A stretch of DNA of 64,000 bases from Zobellia roscoffensis. Lineage in GTDB: Bacteria; Bacteroidota; Bacteroidia; Flavobacteriales; Flavobacteriaceae. This document shows, piece by piece, positions 41,397 to 51,569 of this stretch. Position 1 is the stretch's first letter; each line of letters begins with the position of its first letter. The translations under genes were made by a program, and so were the position numbers. The notes below the pieces were generated by a model. That model did no database searches and had not been told where the DNA came from. It saw only the letters and a list, made by a program, of their open reading frames with translations. The stretch lies in assembly GCF_015330165.1 (NCBI RefSeq), contig NZ_JADDXT010000002.1, positions 2,507,646 to 2,571,645 on the forward strand. Reading direction: 5' to 3'.

Positions 41397-44300
41397 ATGA
41401 TCAATAGAATCATTGATTTTTCAATCAATAATAAATTCATTGTAGGTCTGTTTACGCTGGCACTGATTGGTGCGGGTATTTACAGCATGACTCAAGTACC
41501 CATAGATGCGGTACCAGATATTACCAACAATCAGGTGCAGGTCATTACACAGTCGCCCAATTTGGGTACTGAAGATATAGAGCAATTTGTAACGTATCCG
41601 GTGGAGGTGGCCATGAGCAATTTGCCTAATGTAGAAGAAATTCGCTCGGTTTCCCGTTTTGGGCTGTCCGTAGTTACCATAGTTTTTAATGATGAGGTGG
41701 GTACGTATCTGCCCAGGCAACTTGTGGCCGAAAAACTACCGGAAGTTCAAGAACAGATTCCAGCAGGGTTTGGTAAGCCTTTTATGGGGCCTATTTCTAC
41801 AGGTCTAGGTGAAATTTATCAATATGTTCTTGAAGTAGAAGAAGCATATAAAGACCAATATTCCATTACCGATTTGCGGACTTTTCAAGATTGGATTATC
41901 CGCAGGCAAATGGCTATGGTGCCGGGTGTGGTAGAGGTAAATGCCTTTGGTGGAAATCAAAAACAATATGAGGTAACGGTAGACCCCAGTGAGTTGCGGG
42001 CTATTGATATTTCTATATCCGAGGTGTTTTCCGCTTTGGAGAAAAACAACCAAAATACGGGTGGTGCCTATATAGAACGCAACCATCAGGCTAATTTTAT
42101 TAGGGGCGAAGGTTTGGCCAGAACCGTTTCGGATATTGAAAATATGGTGGTGAAAACCGTAGGTGGTGTCCCTATTAAAATAAAAGATGTTGGCGAGGTA
42201 CGTATGGGGAGCGCCGTACGATATGGCGCGCTTACCAAAGACGGAAAAGGCGAGGCTGTTGGTGGTATGATTCTCATGCTAAAAGGTGCCAATTCTAATG
42301 AAGTAATTGAAAATGTTATTGAACGAATGGACCAGATTCAGCACTCCTTACCAGAGGGTGTAAAAGTAGAGCCTTTTCTTGATCGTAGTGAGTTAATAGC
42401 GGAGACTACGGGTACGGTTACGGGCAACCTTTTAGAAGGTGGACTCATCGTAATTTTTGTTCTGGTGCTCTTGTTGGGCAATTGGCGTGGCGGACTTATT
42501 GTGGCGTCTACCATACCGTTGTCATTACTTTTCGCTTTTATTCTTATGAATGTTTTTGATGTCTGGGCGAATCTAATGAGTCTTGGTGCCATAGATTTTG
42601 GTATTATCGTAGATGGTGCGGTTATTATAGTGGAAGGCACGGTCTTTCTCATGTATTCTTATGTAACTAAAAAGAACACTATTACAGCAGAAAAGCGCGA
42701 TGAGATTTCCGCAACGGCCTCAAAGAAAATGATGAACGCTGCCTTTTTTGGGCAGTTGATTATTCTTATTGTTTTTCTGCCCATTTTGGCTTTAGAAGGA
42801 GTAGAGGGTAAGATGTTCCGCCCTATGGCACTTACTTTTATTTTCGCGATGATTGGAGCCATGCTATTGTGCCTTACGTACGTACCCATGATTTCGGCTT
42901 TATTTTTAAGACCTCCAAAGTCGGATAAAAACTCGTATGGAGACCGTTTTGTGCATTGGGTAGAAAGAGGCTATCAACCGTTGTTATTGAAGTCATTGGC
43001 AAAATCAAAACTGATTATTGGTACGGCAGTAGTTTTATTTTTGTTGGCCCTTTTCGCTTTCACCAGAATGGGAGGGGAGTTTATTCCACAATTGGATGAG
43101 GGCGATATTGCTTTTCATGCCATTCTAAAACCGGGCAGTTCATTAAGTGAGAGTATAAAAACAACAACCAAGGTTGAGCAAATAGTCAAAGCAAAATTCC
43201 CCGAAGTAAAACGGGTCATAAGTAGGATCGGGGTAGCAGATGTTCCCACGGATCCCATGCCTATGGATATTGCCGATGTTTTTGCCATTTTAAGACCACA
43301 AAGTGAATGGGAATCCGGGCGCAGCAAGGAAGATCTTATAAATGATATTAAAGAAGCCATTAGTATTTTGCCTGGGGTGAATTATGAATTCACCCAACCT
43401 ATAGAAATGCGTTTTAATGAGCTTATTACTGGGGTTAGAGAAGATGTAGCCATTAAGATTTTTGGGGAAGATATGCAGGTTTTGGCCAGTAAGGCCGAAG
43501 AAATGGGGAAGCTTATAGCAAACATTCCCGGTGTAGCAGATATGAAGGTGGAGGCAACGGATGGACTTCCGCAAATTACCATTCATTACAACCGAAGCAA
43601 GTTGGCGCAGTATGGTATTGGTGTAAATCAACTGAATAGTTTGGTGCAGGCTGCTTTTGCAGGTGGAAAGGCAGGAGTGATTTTTGAAGGCGAAAAACGA
43701 TTTGATTTAGTGGTGCGCTTAAAAGAAGAAAACCGGAATAGTATTGAAGATGTGCAAAACCTGTTCGTAAATCTTGAAGATGGGTCTCAGATTCCACTTC
43801 GGGAATTGGCGATCGTAAGTTATGAACCCGGACCAATGCAGATAAGTAGGGACAATACTAACCGCAGAACTTATGTAGGTATTAATATAAGGGATCGAGA
43901 TGTAAAGTCCGTTGTGTTGGATATTCAGGAAAAGCTAGATGCGGAATTCAAATTACCTGCCGGATATTTTATTCGTTACGGAGGTGCTTTTGAGAATTTA
44001 GAAAGGGCAATTGCAAAATTACAAATGGTAGTGCCCATAGCGCTGCTACTTATCTTTATCCTTATTTATTTCGCTTTAAAATCCCTACCTCAAACGATTA
44101 TGATTTATTTGGCTATTCCTATGGCAACTATTGGGGGCGTATTTGCTTTATGGCTGCTAGATATGCCTTTTAGTATTTCCGCGGGAGTAGGTTTTATTGT
44201 GCTTTTTGGAGTCGCAGTGCTGAACGGACTGGTTATGGTAAGTGGATTGAACGAGCTGAAAGAAGAAGGTGTTACCAATCTAAAAGACCGAATTATAGCG

Positions 44301-45734
44301 GGTACAAAACGGCGTATTCGCCCTATAATGTTAACCGCTTTTACGGATATTTTGGGCTTTCTCCCTATGGCAATTTCTGCTTCTGCGGGAGCTGAGGTAC
44401 AACGTCCTTTGGCTACCGTGGTTATCGGGGGGCTGCTAACCTCAACTTTATTGACGCTTTTTATACTTCCTATTTTTTATCAGTGGGTAGAAAACAGGGA
44501 AGAACGAAAACTAAAATTAAATCCACAGCTTAAAACGGCGCTACTTATTGTAGGTTTTATGACTGTGACATTCAACGGATATTCCCAAGAAACTGAAACT
44601 TCACTACCTATTGTTTCTCTAGAGAAAGCAGTAGAGATAGCTAAACAGAACTACCCATTGTTAAAATCAGGTCAGTTAGAAATAGAACGACGGACTTCGC
44701 AGAAAGCAGAAATATATGATTTCGGAAATACTTGGCTGTATAGCAGTGGCGAAGAAATATCGGATGACCGTGGCGTGTATACCTTGGTTGGTGTGGGGCA
44801 ACAAAATATAGATGTGTTCGGTATCCATGCTAAAAAACGTTTGTATAAACAGCGTGTTGCACTGGCAGAGGCTGCGTATGAACTTTCAGAACTTCAGGTA
44901 GAGCAAGAAGTGAAGAAAGCTTGGGCTAGAGTTTACAAAGCTAAAAAGGGATACCTCTTGTATCAGGAGTTAGATTCGGTCTATAATCAGTTTGAAAAAG
45001 CGATTGAACTTAACTATGAGGTAGAGGCAATTTCAAAGTTGGAATATACTTCTGCAATGAATCAGGCCTTGCAGATGAAAAACAAATTTCAACAGGCTCA
45101 AGGTGATTATGCTATTGCCTTGCAGCAGTTTAATCTTTGGTTGGCTTCGGAAACGTATTATACAGTTTCAGATGTTCTGGGAGATGAAATAGATACGGTG
45201 TTTGAGATACATCCAGATTTAAAAAATCACCCTAAATACCAACTTTTAGAGAAACAAATTGATGAAGCCCAGGCCGATTTTAAAGCAGCGCAGGCAGGAT
45301 TGTTGCCTAAAATCAATCTGCAAGGTGGGCTTCAGCAAGTAAATGGAGATGATGGTTTTTATAGTTATCAAGCAGGTATTACGGTTCCGTTTTTTTCGGG
45401 TACGGTTCGCAGTCGGAAAAAATCGGCTAAAATCAATAAAGAGATAGTAAAAACAAATGCAGATTTTGAACAACGCCAGTTAATGTCAGAATATAGACAA
45501 GCTTTAACTTCCTATCAAAAATGGAAAACGTCATGGTTGTTCTATACAAATGAGGCGCTTCCCCTTTCCGCAGAACAACACAAAGGTGCATTATTGGCCT
45601 ATAAAGAAGGTGCGGTAGACTATGTGGGCTTTACCCAAATTATACGGGATGCCATTCAAACAGAAATGGATGGCTTTGATGCGTTGGACAACTACTTAGA
45701 ATCTATATACGAACTACAATATTTCAATCAATAA
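41397..45734 (+). CDS. CusA/CzcA-type metal efflux pump fused to a TolC-like channel
   Basis: A 1445-residue fusion. Residues 1 to about 1040 are a heavy-metal RND transporter: MINRIIDFSINNKFIVG at the start, AIDFGIIVDGAVIIVEG in helix 4 (the metal-RND type), FIPQLDEGDIAF and a 12-helix layout. Residues about 1070-1445 are a TolC/CusC-type outer-membrane factor (SLEKAVEIAKQNYPLLKSGQ, QAGITVPFFSGTV, YKEGAVDYVGFTQ). At the junction (about 1045-1062, LKTALLIVGFMTVTFNGYSQ) sits a signal-peptide-like hydrophobic segment. The metal is probably Cu, Ag, Zn, Co or Cd; it cannot be narrowed further. CusB-like adaptor follows by 4 bp. Confidence 0.9.
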   Translation: MINRIIDFSINNKFIVGLFTLALIGAGIYSMTQVPIDAVPDITNNQVQVITQSPNLGTEDIEQFVTYPVEVAMSNLPNVEEIRSVSRFGLSVVTIVFNDEVGTYLPRQLVAEKLPEVQEQIPAGFGKPFMGPISTGLGEIYQYVLEVEEAYKDQYSITDLRTFQDWIIRRQMAMVPGVVEVNAFGGNQKQYEVTVDPSELRAIDISISEVFSALEKNNQNTGGAYIERNHQANFIRGEGLARTVSDIENMVVKTVGGVPIKIKDVGEVRMGSAVRYGALTKDGKGEAVGGMILMLKGANSNEVIENVIERMDQIQHSLPEGVKVEPFLDRSELIAETTGTVTGNLLEGGLIVIFVLVLLLGNWRGGLIVASTIPLSLLFAFILMNVFDVWANLMSLGAIDFGIIVDGAVIIVEGTVFLMYSYVTKKNTITAEKRDEISATASKKMMNAAFFGQLIILIVFLPILALEGVEGKMFRPMALTFIFAMIGAMLLCLTYVPMISALFLRPPKSDKNSYGDRFVHWVERGYQPLLLKSLAKSKLIIGTAVVLFLLALFAFTRMGGEFIPQLDEGDIAFHAILKPGSSLSESIKTTTKVEQIVKAKFPEVKRVISRIGVADVPTDPMPMDIADVFAILRPQSEWESGRSKEDLINDIKEAISILPGVNYEFTQPIEMRFNELITGVREDVAIKIFGEDMQVLASKAEEMGKLIANIPGVADMKVEATDGLPQITIHYNRSKLAQYGIGVNQLNSLVQAAFAGGKAGVIFEGEKRFDLVVRLKEENRNSIEDVQNLFVNLEDGSQIPLRELAIVSYEPGPMQISRDNTNRRTYVGINIRDRDVKSVVLDIQEKLDAEFKLPAGYFIRYGGAFENLERAIAKLQMVVPIALLLIFILIYFALKSLPQTIMIYLAIPMATIGGVFALWLLDMPFSISAGVGFIVLFGVAVLNGLVMVSGLNELKEEGVTNLKDRIIAGTKRRIRPIMLTAFTDILGFLPMAISASAGAEVQRPLATVVIGGLLTSTLLTLFILPIFYQWVENREERKLKLNPQLKTALLIVGFMTVTFNGYSQETETSLPIVSLEKAVEIAKQNYPLLKSGQLEIERRTSQKAEIYDFGNTWLYSSGEEISDDRGVYTLVGVGQQNIDVFGIHAKKRLYKQRVALAEAAYELSELQVEQEVKKAWARVYKAKKGYLLYQELDSVYNQFEKAIELNYEVEAISKLEYTSAMNQALQMKNKFQQAQGDYAIALQQFNLWLASETYYTVSDVLGDEIDTVFEIHPDLKNHPKYQLLEKQIDEAQADFKAAQAGLLPKINLQGGLQQVNGDDGFYSYQAGITVPFFSGTVRSRKKSAKINKEIVKTNADFEQRQLMSEYRQALTSYQKWKTSWLFYTNEALPLSAEQHKGALLAYKEGAVDYVGFTQIIRDAIQTEMDGFDALDNYLESIYELQYFNQ

Positions 45735-45738
45735 AAAC

Positions 45739-46938
45739 ATGAAAAATCTATATAAATACATTGCAGTTACACTGTTCGTTTTGATGTTAGGTCTTACCTC
45801 TTGTGGTGATAGCCAAACGAAAGAAAATGGGAGTGAATCAAATCATGGCCATGAAGAAACTGGCAAACACGAAGAAGGAAAAGAAGAGGTAATGCTCAAT
45901 GAACAGCAATATGAAGCTTTACAAATGCAGACGGATACTTTGCATATGCGGAATATGAGCGGTTACGTTGAGGCAAACGGGCAATTAGAAGTGCCGCCAC
46001 AGAACGAAGCAGCAATAACTTCTGTAGTAGGGGCAAACGTGGTAGCTATAGAAGTGATAGAAGGTGATAAAATTGAAAAGGGCCAGACGGTAGCCTATCT
46101 TTCTCACCCGAACATCATTCAAAAACAAACGGATTATTTAAACGCTTTTAGCAATAGCCAGTTTTTGAAAAAAGAATACGAGCGCCAGAAAAAACTGTAT
46201 GATGCAGGCGTAGGTAGCGGACTAAATTTTCAGAAAGCTGAGGCCGAGTACCAAGCATCCAGAGGAAAGGTGAGGGGTATGGCTGCACAATTAAAGCAAT
46301 TGAATATAAACGCCGCAGGTGTACAAAAGGGAACTATTTACCAGCGGGTGGCACTGCGCAGTCCTATTGAAGGGCACGTACAAAAGGTAAATGTGAAAAC
46401 GGGACAATATGTAGATCCCCAAGCCCATCTTTTTGAAGTAGTGGATACACACCACGTGCATGCTGATCTTATGGTTTTTGAGAAAGATGTGTATAAGATT
46501 AAAGAGGGGCAAACGGTTAAGTTTTATGTACAATCTTTGGGTGAAAAGGAGTTGATCGCTGAGATTTATTCCATTGGTAAAACCTTTGAGAAAAGTCCAA
46601 AAGCGCTACATGTGCATGCAGAGATTGAGAATAAAGAGGGAAACTTAATTCCTGGAATGTATATAAAAGGCAGGATTCAAGTGGCTAATAATGATGTGAA
46701 GGCAATTCCAGAAAGTGCCATTGCCAAAGACGGAAATAAGAGTTTTGTATTTACCGTAGAGGAAGAGGGCGATGCATTTAGTTTTGTTCCGTATGAGGTT
46801 ACTATAGGAAGCGTAGATGATGGTTGGGTGGCTATAGATTTTTTCAAAGAAATTAATGACTCCGCTAGATTTGCTTTTAATAATGCCTATTATTTAATGG
46901 CGGAAATGAAAAAAGGGGAGGCAGAACATAGCCACTGA
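45739..46938 (+). CDS. CusB/CzcB-type periplasmic adaptor, His-rich lipoprotein
   Basis: The membrane-fusion subunit that joins the RND pump to the outer-membrane channel. The 399 residues begin with a lipobox (LTSCGDSQ, Cys near residue 22), then a His/Glu-rich linker (NHGHEETGKHEEGKEE) that may bind metal. HlyD/CusB features follow: AAITSVVGANVVAIEV, VAYLSHPNIIQKQTDYL with a coiled-coil hairpin, GTIYQRVALRSPIEGHV and YVDPQAHLFEV. The C-terminus ends EHSH. It is clearly co-transcribed with the pump. Confidence 0.92.
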   Translation: MKNLYKYIAVTLFVLMLGLTSCGDSQTKENGSESNHGHEETGKHEEGKEEVMLNEQQYEALQMQTDTLHMRNMSGYVEANGQLEVPPQNEAAITSVVGANVVAIEVIEGDKIEKGQTVAYLSHPNIIQKQTDYLNAFSNSQFLKKEYERQKKLYDAGVGSGLNFQKAEAEYQASRGKVRGMAAQLKQLNINAAGVQKGTIYQRVALRSPIEGHVQKVNVKTGQYVDPQAHLFEVVDTHHVHADLMVFEKDVYKIKEGQTVKFYVQSLGEKELIAEIYSIGKTFEKSPKALHVHAEIENKEGNLIPGMYIKGRIQVANNDVKAIPESAIAKDGNKSFVFTVEEEGDAFSFVPYEVTIGSVDDGWVAIDFFKEINDSARFAFNNAYYLMAEMKKGEAEHSH

Positions 46939-47067
46939 GAAAATTAAAATCATAGAGAACGATAAGGCTAATAATTAATGGTTTTGAGATGGGTTATATT
47001 CTTAAAATCAGGTTTATTTTAAACTATTGAAACCAGTTGGGAACGGGTTGGTAGCTCAAATTTTTAA

Positions 47068-49047
47068 ATGATGAGAGAGAATAGAAAGACAGATACAACA
47101 GACGTACATGCGCATGAAATGGACGAGGGATGTTGCGGTTCTGGTGACAGTTGTAGTACGGAAAAGAGTAACAACCCGTACCTGCCCGCTATCCTAAGTT
47201 TTACGCTTTTGTTGGCCGGTATGGCAATGGATTATTTTGAAGTTCCATTCTTTCAGGGTTGGGTTCGCCTTATTTGGTATGTAGCGGCCTATATTCCTGT
47301 GGGTTTTCCCGTTATGAAAATGGGCTGGAACGCTATTTTAAAGGGACAGTTTTTTACGGAATTTTTTCTAATGACCGTAGCTACTGTAGGTGCTTTTGTA
47401 CTGGGGGAGTATCCAGAAGGCGTCACGGTAATGTTATTTTATGCTGTTGGTGAACTGTTTCAAGATGCGGCCGTGTCTAGGGCAAAAGGCAATATCCAGG
47501 CCTTATTGGACGTCCGGCCCAACGAGGCGCGAGTTTTTCGCAATGAGGAGTATGTAACCGTAGTACCGGACGAAGTCAAAATCGGGGAAAAAGTTCAGGT
47601 ACGTGTAGGGGAGAAGATACCCATAGACGGCATCTTGTTATCCGAAAAGGCAAGTTTGAACACCGCCGCCATTTCCGGGGAAAGCAAACCCACATCCGCT
47701 ATTAAAGGAGCTAAAGTATTTGAGGGCAGCATCAATTTGGATGGTGTGGTGGAAGTGGAAAGTTCCAAGGAGTTTAAAGATAGTTCCATTGCCCGTATTC
47801 TAGATATGGTTCAGAATGCTACGGCAAGGAAGTCTAAGACGGAGCTTTTCATAAGAAAATTTGCTAGGATTTATACACCTATCGTAGTGTATTTGGCAAT
47901 TGCACTTACCCTGTTGCCCTATTTTTTCGTAGAAATATATGTTTTTCAGGATTGGTTGTACCGGGCATTGGTGTTTTTAGTGATTTCATGCCCTTGTGCG
48001 CTGGTCATCTCTATTCCCTTGGGATATTTTGGGGGATTGGGTGCGGCATCTAGGAATGGTATTCTGTTTAAAGGGGCCTCGTTTTTGGATACCATGACCA
48101 AGCTGAATACCATAGCGATGGATAAAACGGGAACGGTGACCAAAGGGGTGTTTAAAATCAGGGATATTGTATTACATGGAAATGGACAAAATGAAAGCAC
48201 AATCACCCAAAATGAGCTAATGAACTACCTCGCAGCTCTGGAGTCACAATCTACACACCCGATAGCCAAAGCCATAATGGACTTTCATTTGAAGGAAGAT
48301 TTAGGGTTTAGCGCAACGGAGGTTACCGAAGTAGCCGGCATGGGGCTAAAAGGTACCGTTAACGGTAAAACGGTCTTTGCAGGTAATGAAACTTTATTGA
48401 CTGCTCATGGCATAAGAGTACCCGATACTGCATTGGCTATAGCGGACAGTTTAGTTATGATAGCCATTGATGATGTATTTGTGGGGTATGTAACCATTGC
48501 GGATGAGTTGAAGGACGATGCCGGACAGGCCGTTCTGGAAATGAAAAAGACGGGCATCACTAATATAATAATGCTTTCCGGTGATACGGATGCCATCACC
48601 CAAGGGGTAGCAAAAAAACTAAATATAAAAAATGCCAAAGGCGGCCTCTTGCCCGAAGACAAACTGGACGAAGTAGAGCGTCTAAAAAAGAAGCCTAGAG
48701 CTACTGTAGCGTTTGTAGGAGATGGAATTAATGATGCGCCAGTGTTGGCAGCTAGTGATGTGGGTATCGCAATGGGTGGTCTGGGCAGTGATGTAGCCAT
48801 AGAAACGGCCGATGTTATCATACAGACCGATCAGCCTACCAAAGTGGCACAGGCCATAGAAATAGCAAAATCCACAAGACGTATCGTTTGGCAGAATATA
48901 GCTCTTGCTTTTGGTGTCAAAGCTTTTGTTCTGCTTTTGGGTGCTTCTGGTATGGCTACCATGTGGGAGGCCGTTTTTGCAGATGTGGGTGTGGCATTGT
49001 TGGCAATTCTTAACGCAGTGCGTTTACAGCATATGAAATGGGATTGA
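47068..49047 (+). CDS. Heavy-metal P-type ATPase without HMA domain
   Basis: A P1B-type ATPase exporting soft or divalent metal from the cytoplasm. The 659 residues contain CPC in helix 6 (VISCPCALVIS, near 310), the phosphorylation site DKTGTVTKG (near 352), THPIAKA (near 394), GDGINDAPVLAASDVGIAMGG and a Zn/Cd-type layout. The N-terminus has GCCGSGDSC (near 21-29) instead of a CxxC HMA domain. The metal cannot be read with certainty; Zn, Cd or Pb is most likely. It lies downstream of the CusB-like gene by about 130 bp. Confidence 0.9.
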   Translation: MMRENRKTDTTDVHAHEMDEGCCGSGDSCSTEKSNNPYLPAILSFTLLLAGMAMDYFEVPFFQGWVRLIWYVAAYIPVGFPVMKMGWNAILKGQFFTEFFLMTVATVGAFVLGEYPEGVTVMLFYAVGELFQDAAVSRAKGNIQALLDVRPNEARVFRNEEYVTVVPDEVKIGEKVQVRVGEKIPIDGILLSEKASLNTAAISGESKPTSAIKGAKVFEGSINLDGVVEVESSKEFKDSSIARILDMVQNATARKSKTELFIRKFARIYTPIVVYLAIALTLLPYFFVEIYVFQDWLYRALVFLVISCPCALVISIPLGYFGGLGAASRNGILFKGASFLDTMTKLNTIAMDKTGTVTKGVFKIRDIVLHGNGQNESTITQNELMNYLAALESQSTHPIAKAIMDFHLKEDLGFSATEVTEVAGMGLKGTVNGKTVFAGNETLLTAHGIRVPDTALAIADSLVMIAIDDVFVGYVTIADELKDDAGQAVLEMKKTGITNIIMLSGDTDAITQGVAKKLNIKNAKGGLLPEDKLDEVERLKKKPRATVAFVGDGINDAPVLAASDVGIAMGGLGSDVAIETADVIIQTDQPTKVAQAIEIAKSTRRIVWQNIALAFGVKAFVLLLGASGMATMWEAVFADVGVALLAILNAVRLQHMKWD

Positions 49048-49169
49048 GTACAGCGTGTAAAGGCATAGAATTCAGCGGTTAGAGCGATTGTTAAAATTGT
49101 TAAATTGATGTTATTGAGTTCGGTCAGATACTTTTTTTATGCACTTTTATATTCCAAACAACTTTTACC

Positions 49170-51548
49170 ATGCATCTAAAATTTACCACTACTTTTTTGC
49201 CACTTCTTTTAACGCTTTTTCTAGCGAATATGAGCCAGGCTCAAAATGGAGAGATCGAGATTACAGGTACGGTCGTGGAAACCGGCGGACAGCCCGTGGC
49301 ATTTGCTACGGTACTGATTGGCGATAAAGCCACACAAAAAGGAATTACGGGAACCACCACTTTAGATGATGGTTCGTTTAGTTTAAAAACGGATGCACAG
49401 GACTTCTTCGTTGAAATTAGTTTTATAGGCTTTGAGAAAAAAAGATTTGATAACCTCGTGCCCGCAAACGGTAAAATCGATTTAAAGAAAATAACACTGG
49501 CAGCAGATGCCCAACAACTGTCTGAAGTTGTTGTTGCCGGAGAGGTATCCCGGACACAGTTTAAACTAGATAAACGTGTTTTTAACGTAGGCAAGGATAT
49601 TAGCAGCACGGGAGCCAGTGCATTAGAGGTGCTGAACAATGTACCTTCGGTGAACGTCAATATTGAAGGGCAAATAAGCTTACGCGGAAGCCAAGGGGTA
49701 CAAGTTCTAATCAACGGGAAACCGTCCATTCTTACGGGAGAAGGTGGGAATGCCTTGGGTACGATTACTTCAGATATGATTGAACGGGTGGAGGTTATTA
49801 CCAACCCCTCGGCGAAATATGATGCGGAGGGTACTTCGGGAATCATTAATATTGTCATAAAGAAAGAAGAACGTGAAGGATTTAATGGATCTATTAGCTT
49901 AAATACGGGGTCTCCGGACAATCATAGTTTTGGTTTAAGTCTCAATCGCCGTACGGAACGCTTCAATCTATTTAGTCAGTTGGGAGCTGGATATAGAGAA
50001 TTACCGGACGATAGAGAGAATATTAACAGGAATCTGGTTAGTGGTACTTCAATTTTCTCAAAAGGTAAGGAGTATAGGAACGAAGAGTTTTATAATATTA
50101 TTCTAGGGACGGATTATTACATTAATGAAAATAATGTATTAACCCTTTCGGGGAATTTTGCCTATGAAATAGAGGACCAACCTTCACAAACCAATTATGA
50201 ATCTAGGGATGCGGATAACCAATTAGTTTCGGAATGGGAACGTACGGAAACTACTGAAGCAACAAACCCAAAATATCAATACGAGCTTCAGTATAAAAGC
50301 GATTTTAAAGACCACGAAGACCATGACCTTTTGTTCAGTGCTTTGGGTAATTTCTTTGGAAAGGACCAGTCTTCTGATTTTGAAGATTTGACCATTTCGG
50401 GAGAAGACCAAGATGCTGTGCAACGTACACGGACCGAATTTAAGGAGGCTGAATATACTTTTAAGTTAGATTACACAAGGCCTTTTAATGAGGAGTGGAC
50501 CATGGAGACAGGAGGTCAATATGTAATGAACGATGTAAGTAATGACTATGAGGTAGATGATTTAGAAAATGAGGTTTATGTATCCAACCCTAATTTAACC
50601 AACGTATTTGAGTATGATCAAAAAGTCTTGGCAATTTATGGAACGGGTGCTTACGAAAGTGGTAAATGGGGAGTTAAGGCCGGAGTGCGTGCGGAGCAGA
50701 CCAATCTTAATACATTGTTGAAAAATACCAATGAAAAGAATGAACAGAAGTATACAAATCTTTTCCCCAGTGCACATACTTCCTATAAATTTAATGATAA
50801 AGTTTCTATTCAGGCAGGGTATTCACGAAGAGTGTATCGTCCGGATTTGTGGGATTTGAATCCGTTTTTCAATATTAGAAACAATTTTAATATCCGCCAG
50901 GGTAATCCAGATTTACAACCAGAATTTACAGACTCTTATGAGGTTACTAGTATTTATATCATAGGAAAAGCATCGCTTAATTTTAGCGTTTATCACCGCT
51001 ATACTACAGAAGTAATTGAGTCTATTAATACGTTAGAGGGAGATGTGAACATTAGCAAACCAGAAAATATTGGAACCAATAAAGCCACAGGTGTTGAGTT
51101 TAATGGAAAATATAGTCCGGTTAAATGGTTTACCGCAACTACGGATATAAATTATAATAGGTTTGTGAGAGATGGGAGCCTAGGTTCTCAAGTGTTTGAT
51201 TTTAATGCTGATAGATGGTCAGGCAAACTTATGGCGAAAATTAAATTACCTGCGGATATTGATTTTGAAACTACAGGAAATTACCAGAGTAGCTATGAAA
51301 CCGTACAAGGTAATACCAGTGATAATTTGTTTTTAGACCTTGGTGCGCGCAAGAAAATATTAAAGGGTAAAGGTGTCGTAAACTTTAGTGTAAGAGATGT
51401 ATTTGCCTCAAGGGTAAATGAAACTGAAACAATACAAGATACTTTTTCAACATATAGTCGTAGACAGAGAGGTAGGTTTATTACTTTTGGCTTTAGCTAT
51501 GGTTTCGGTAAAGGTGAAGCCATGGAATATTCAGGTAGAAGAAGATAA
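49170..51548 (+). CDS. TonB-dependent outer-membrane receptor
   Basis: A 792-residue outer-membrane protein. It has a signal peptide (to about residue 24, ANMSQAQ), a carboxypeptidase-regulatory-like domain (about 30-115, GTVVETGGQPVAFATVLIG), a plug domain (about 120-225, QFKLDKRVFNVGKDISSTGAS) and a large beta-barrel ending near YGFGKGEAMEYSGRRR. Substrate is unknown; context next to metal exporters and a PepSY protein suggests a metal complex, but this is inference. The gene starts after about 120 bp of non-coding sequence. Confidence 0.88.
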   Translation: MHLKFTTTFLPLLLTLFLANMSQAQNGEIEITGTVVETGGQPVAFATVLIGDKATQKGITGTTTLDDGSFSLKTDAQDFFVEISFIGFEKKRFDNLVPANGKIDLKKITLAADAQQLSEVVVAGEVSRTQFKLDKRVFNVGKDISSTGASALEVLNNVPSVNVNIEGQISLRGSQGVQVLINGKPSILTGEGGNALGTITSDMIERVEVITNPSAKYDAEGTSGIINIVIKKEEREGFNGSISLNTGSPDNHSFGLSLNRRTERFNLFSQLGAGYRELPDDRENINRNLVSGTSIFSKGKEYRNEEFYNIILGTDYYINENNVLTLSGNFAYEIEDQPSQTNYESRDADNQLVSEWERTETTEATNPKYQYELQYKSDFKDHEDHDLLFSALGNFFGKDQSSDFEDLTISGEDQDAVQRTRTEFKEAEYTFKLDYTRPFNEEWTMETGGQYVMNDVSNDYEVDDLENEVYVSNPNLTNVFEYDQKVLAIYGTGAYESGKWGVKAGVRAEQTNLNTLLKNTNEKNEQKYTNLFPSAHTSYKFNDKVSIQAGYSRRVYRPDLWDLNPFFNIRNNFNIRQGNPDLQPEFTDSYEVTSIYIIGKASLNFSVYHRYTTEVIESINTLEGDVNISKPENIGTNKATGVEFNGKYSPVKWFTATTDINYNRFVRDGSLGSQVFDFNADRWSGKLMAKIKLPADIDFETTGNYQSSYETVQGNTSDNLFLDLGARKKILKGKGVVNFSVRDVFASRVNETETIQDTFSTYSRRQRGRFITFGFSYGFGKGEAMEYSGRRR

Positions 51549-51569
51549 ACTAACAGACCAAATAAAATT

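Noticed and set aside
49241..49921. A 226-codon open frame antisense to the TonB receptor gene
   Set aside because: It lies wholly inside a clear receptor gene with plug and barrel motifs, has no recognisable domain, and looks like a shadow of its codon usage.
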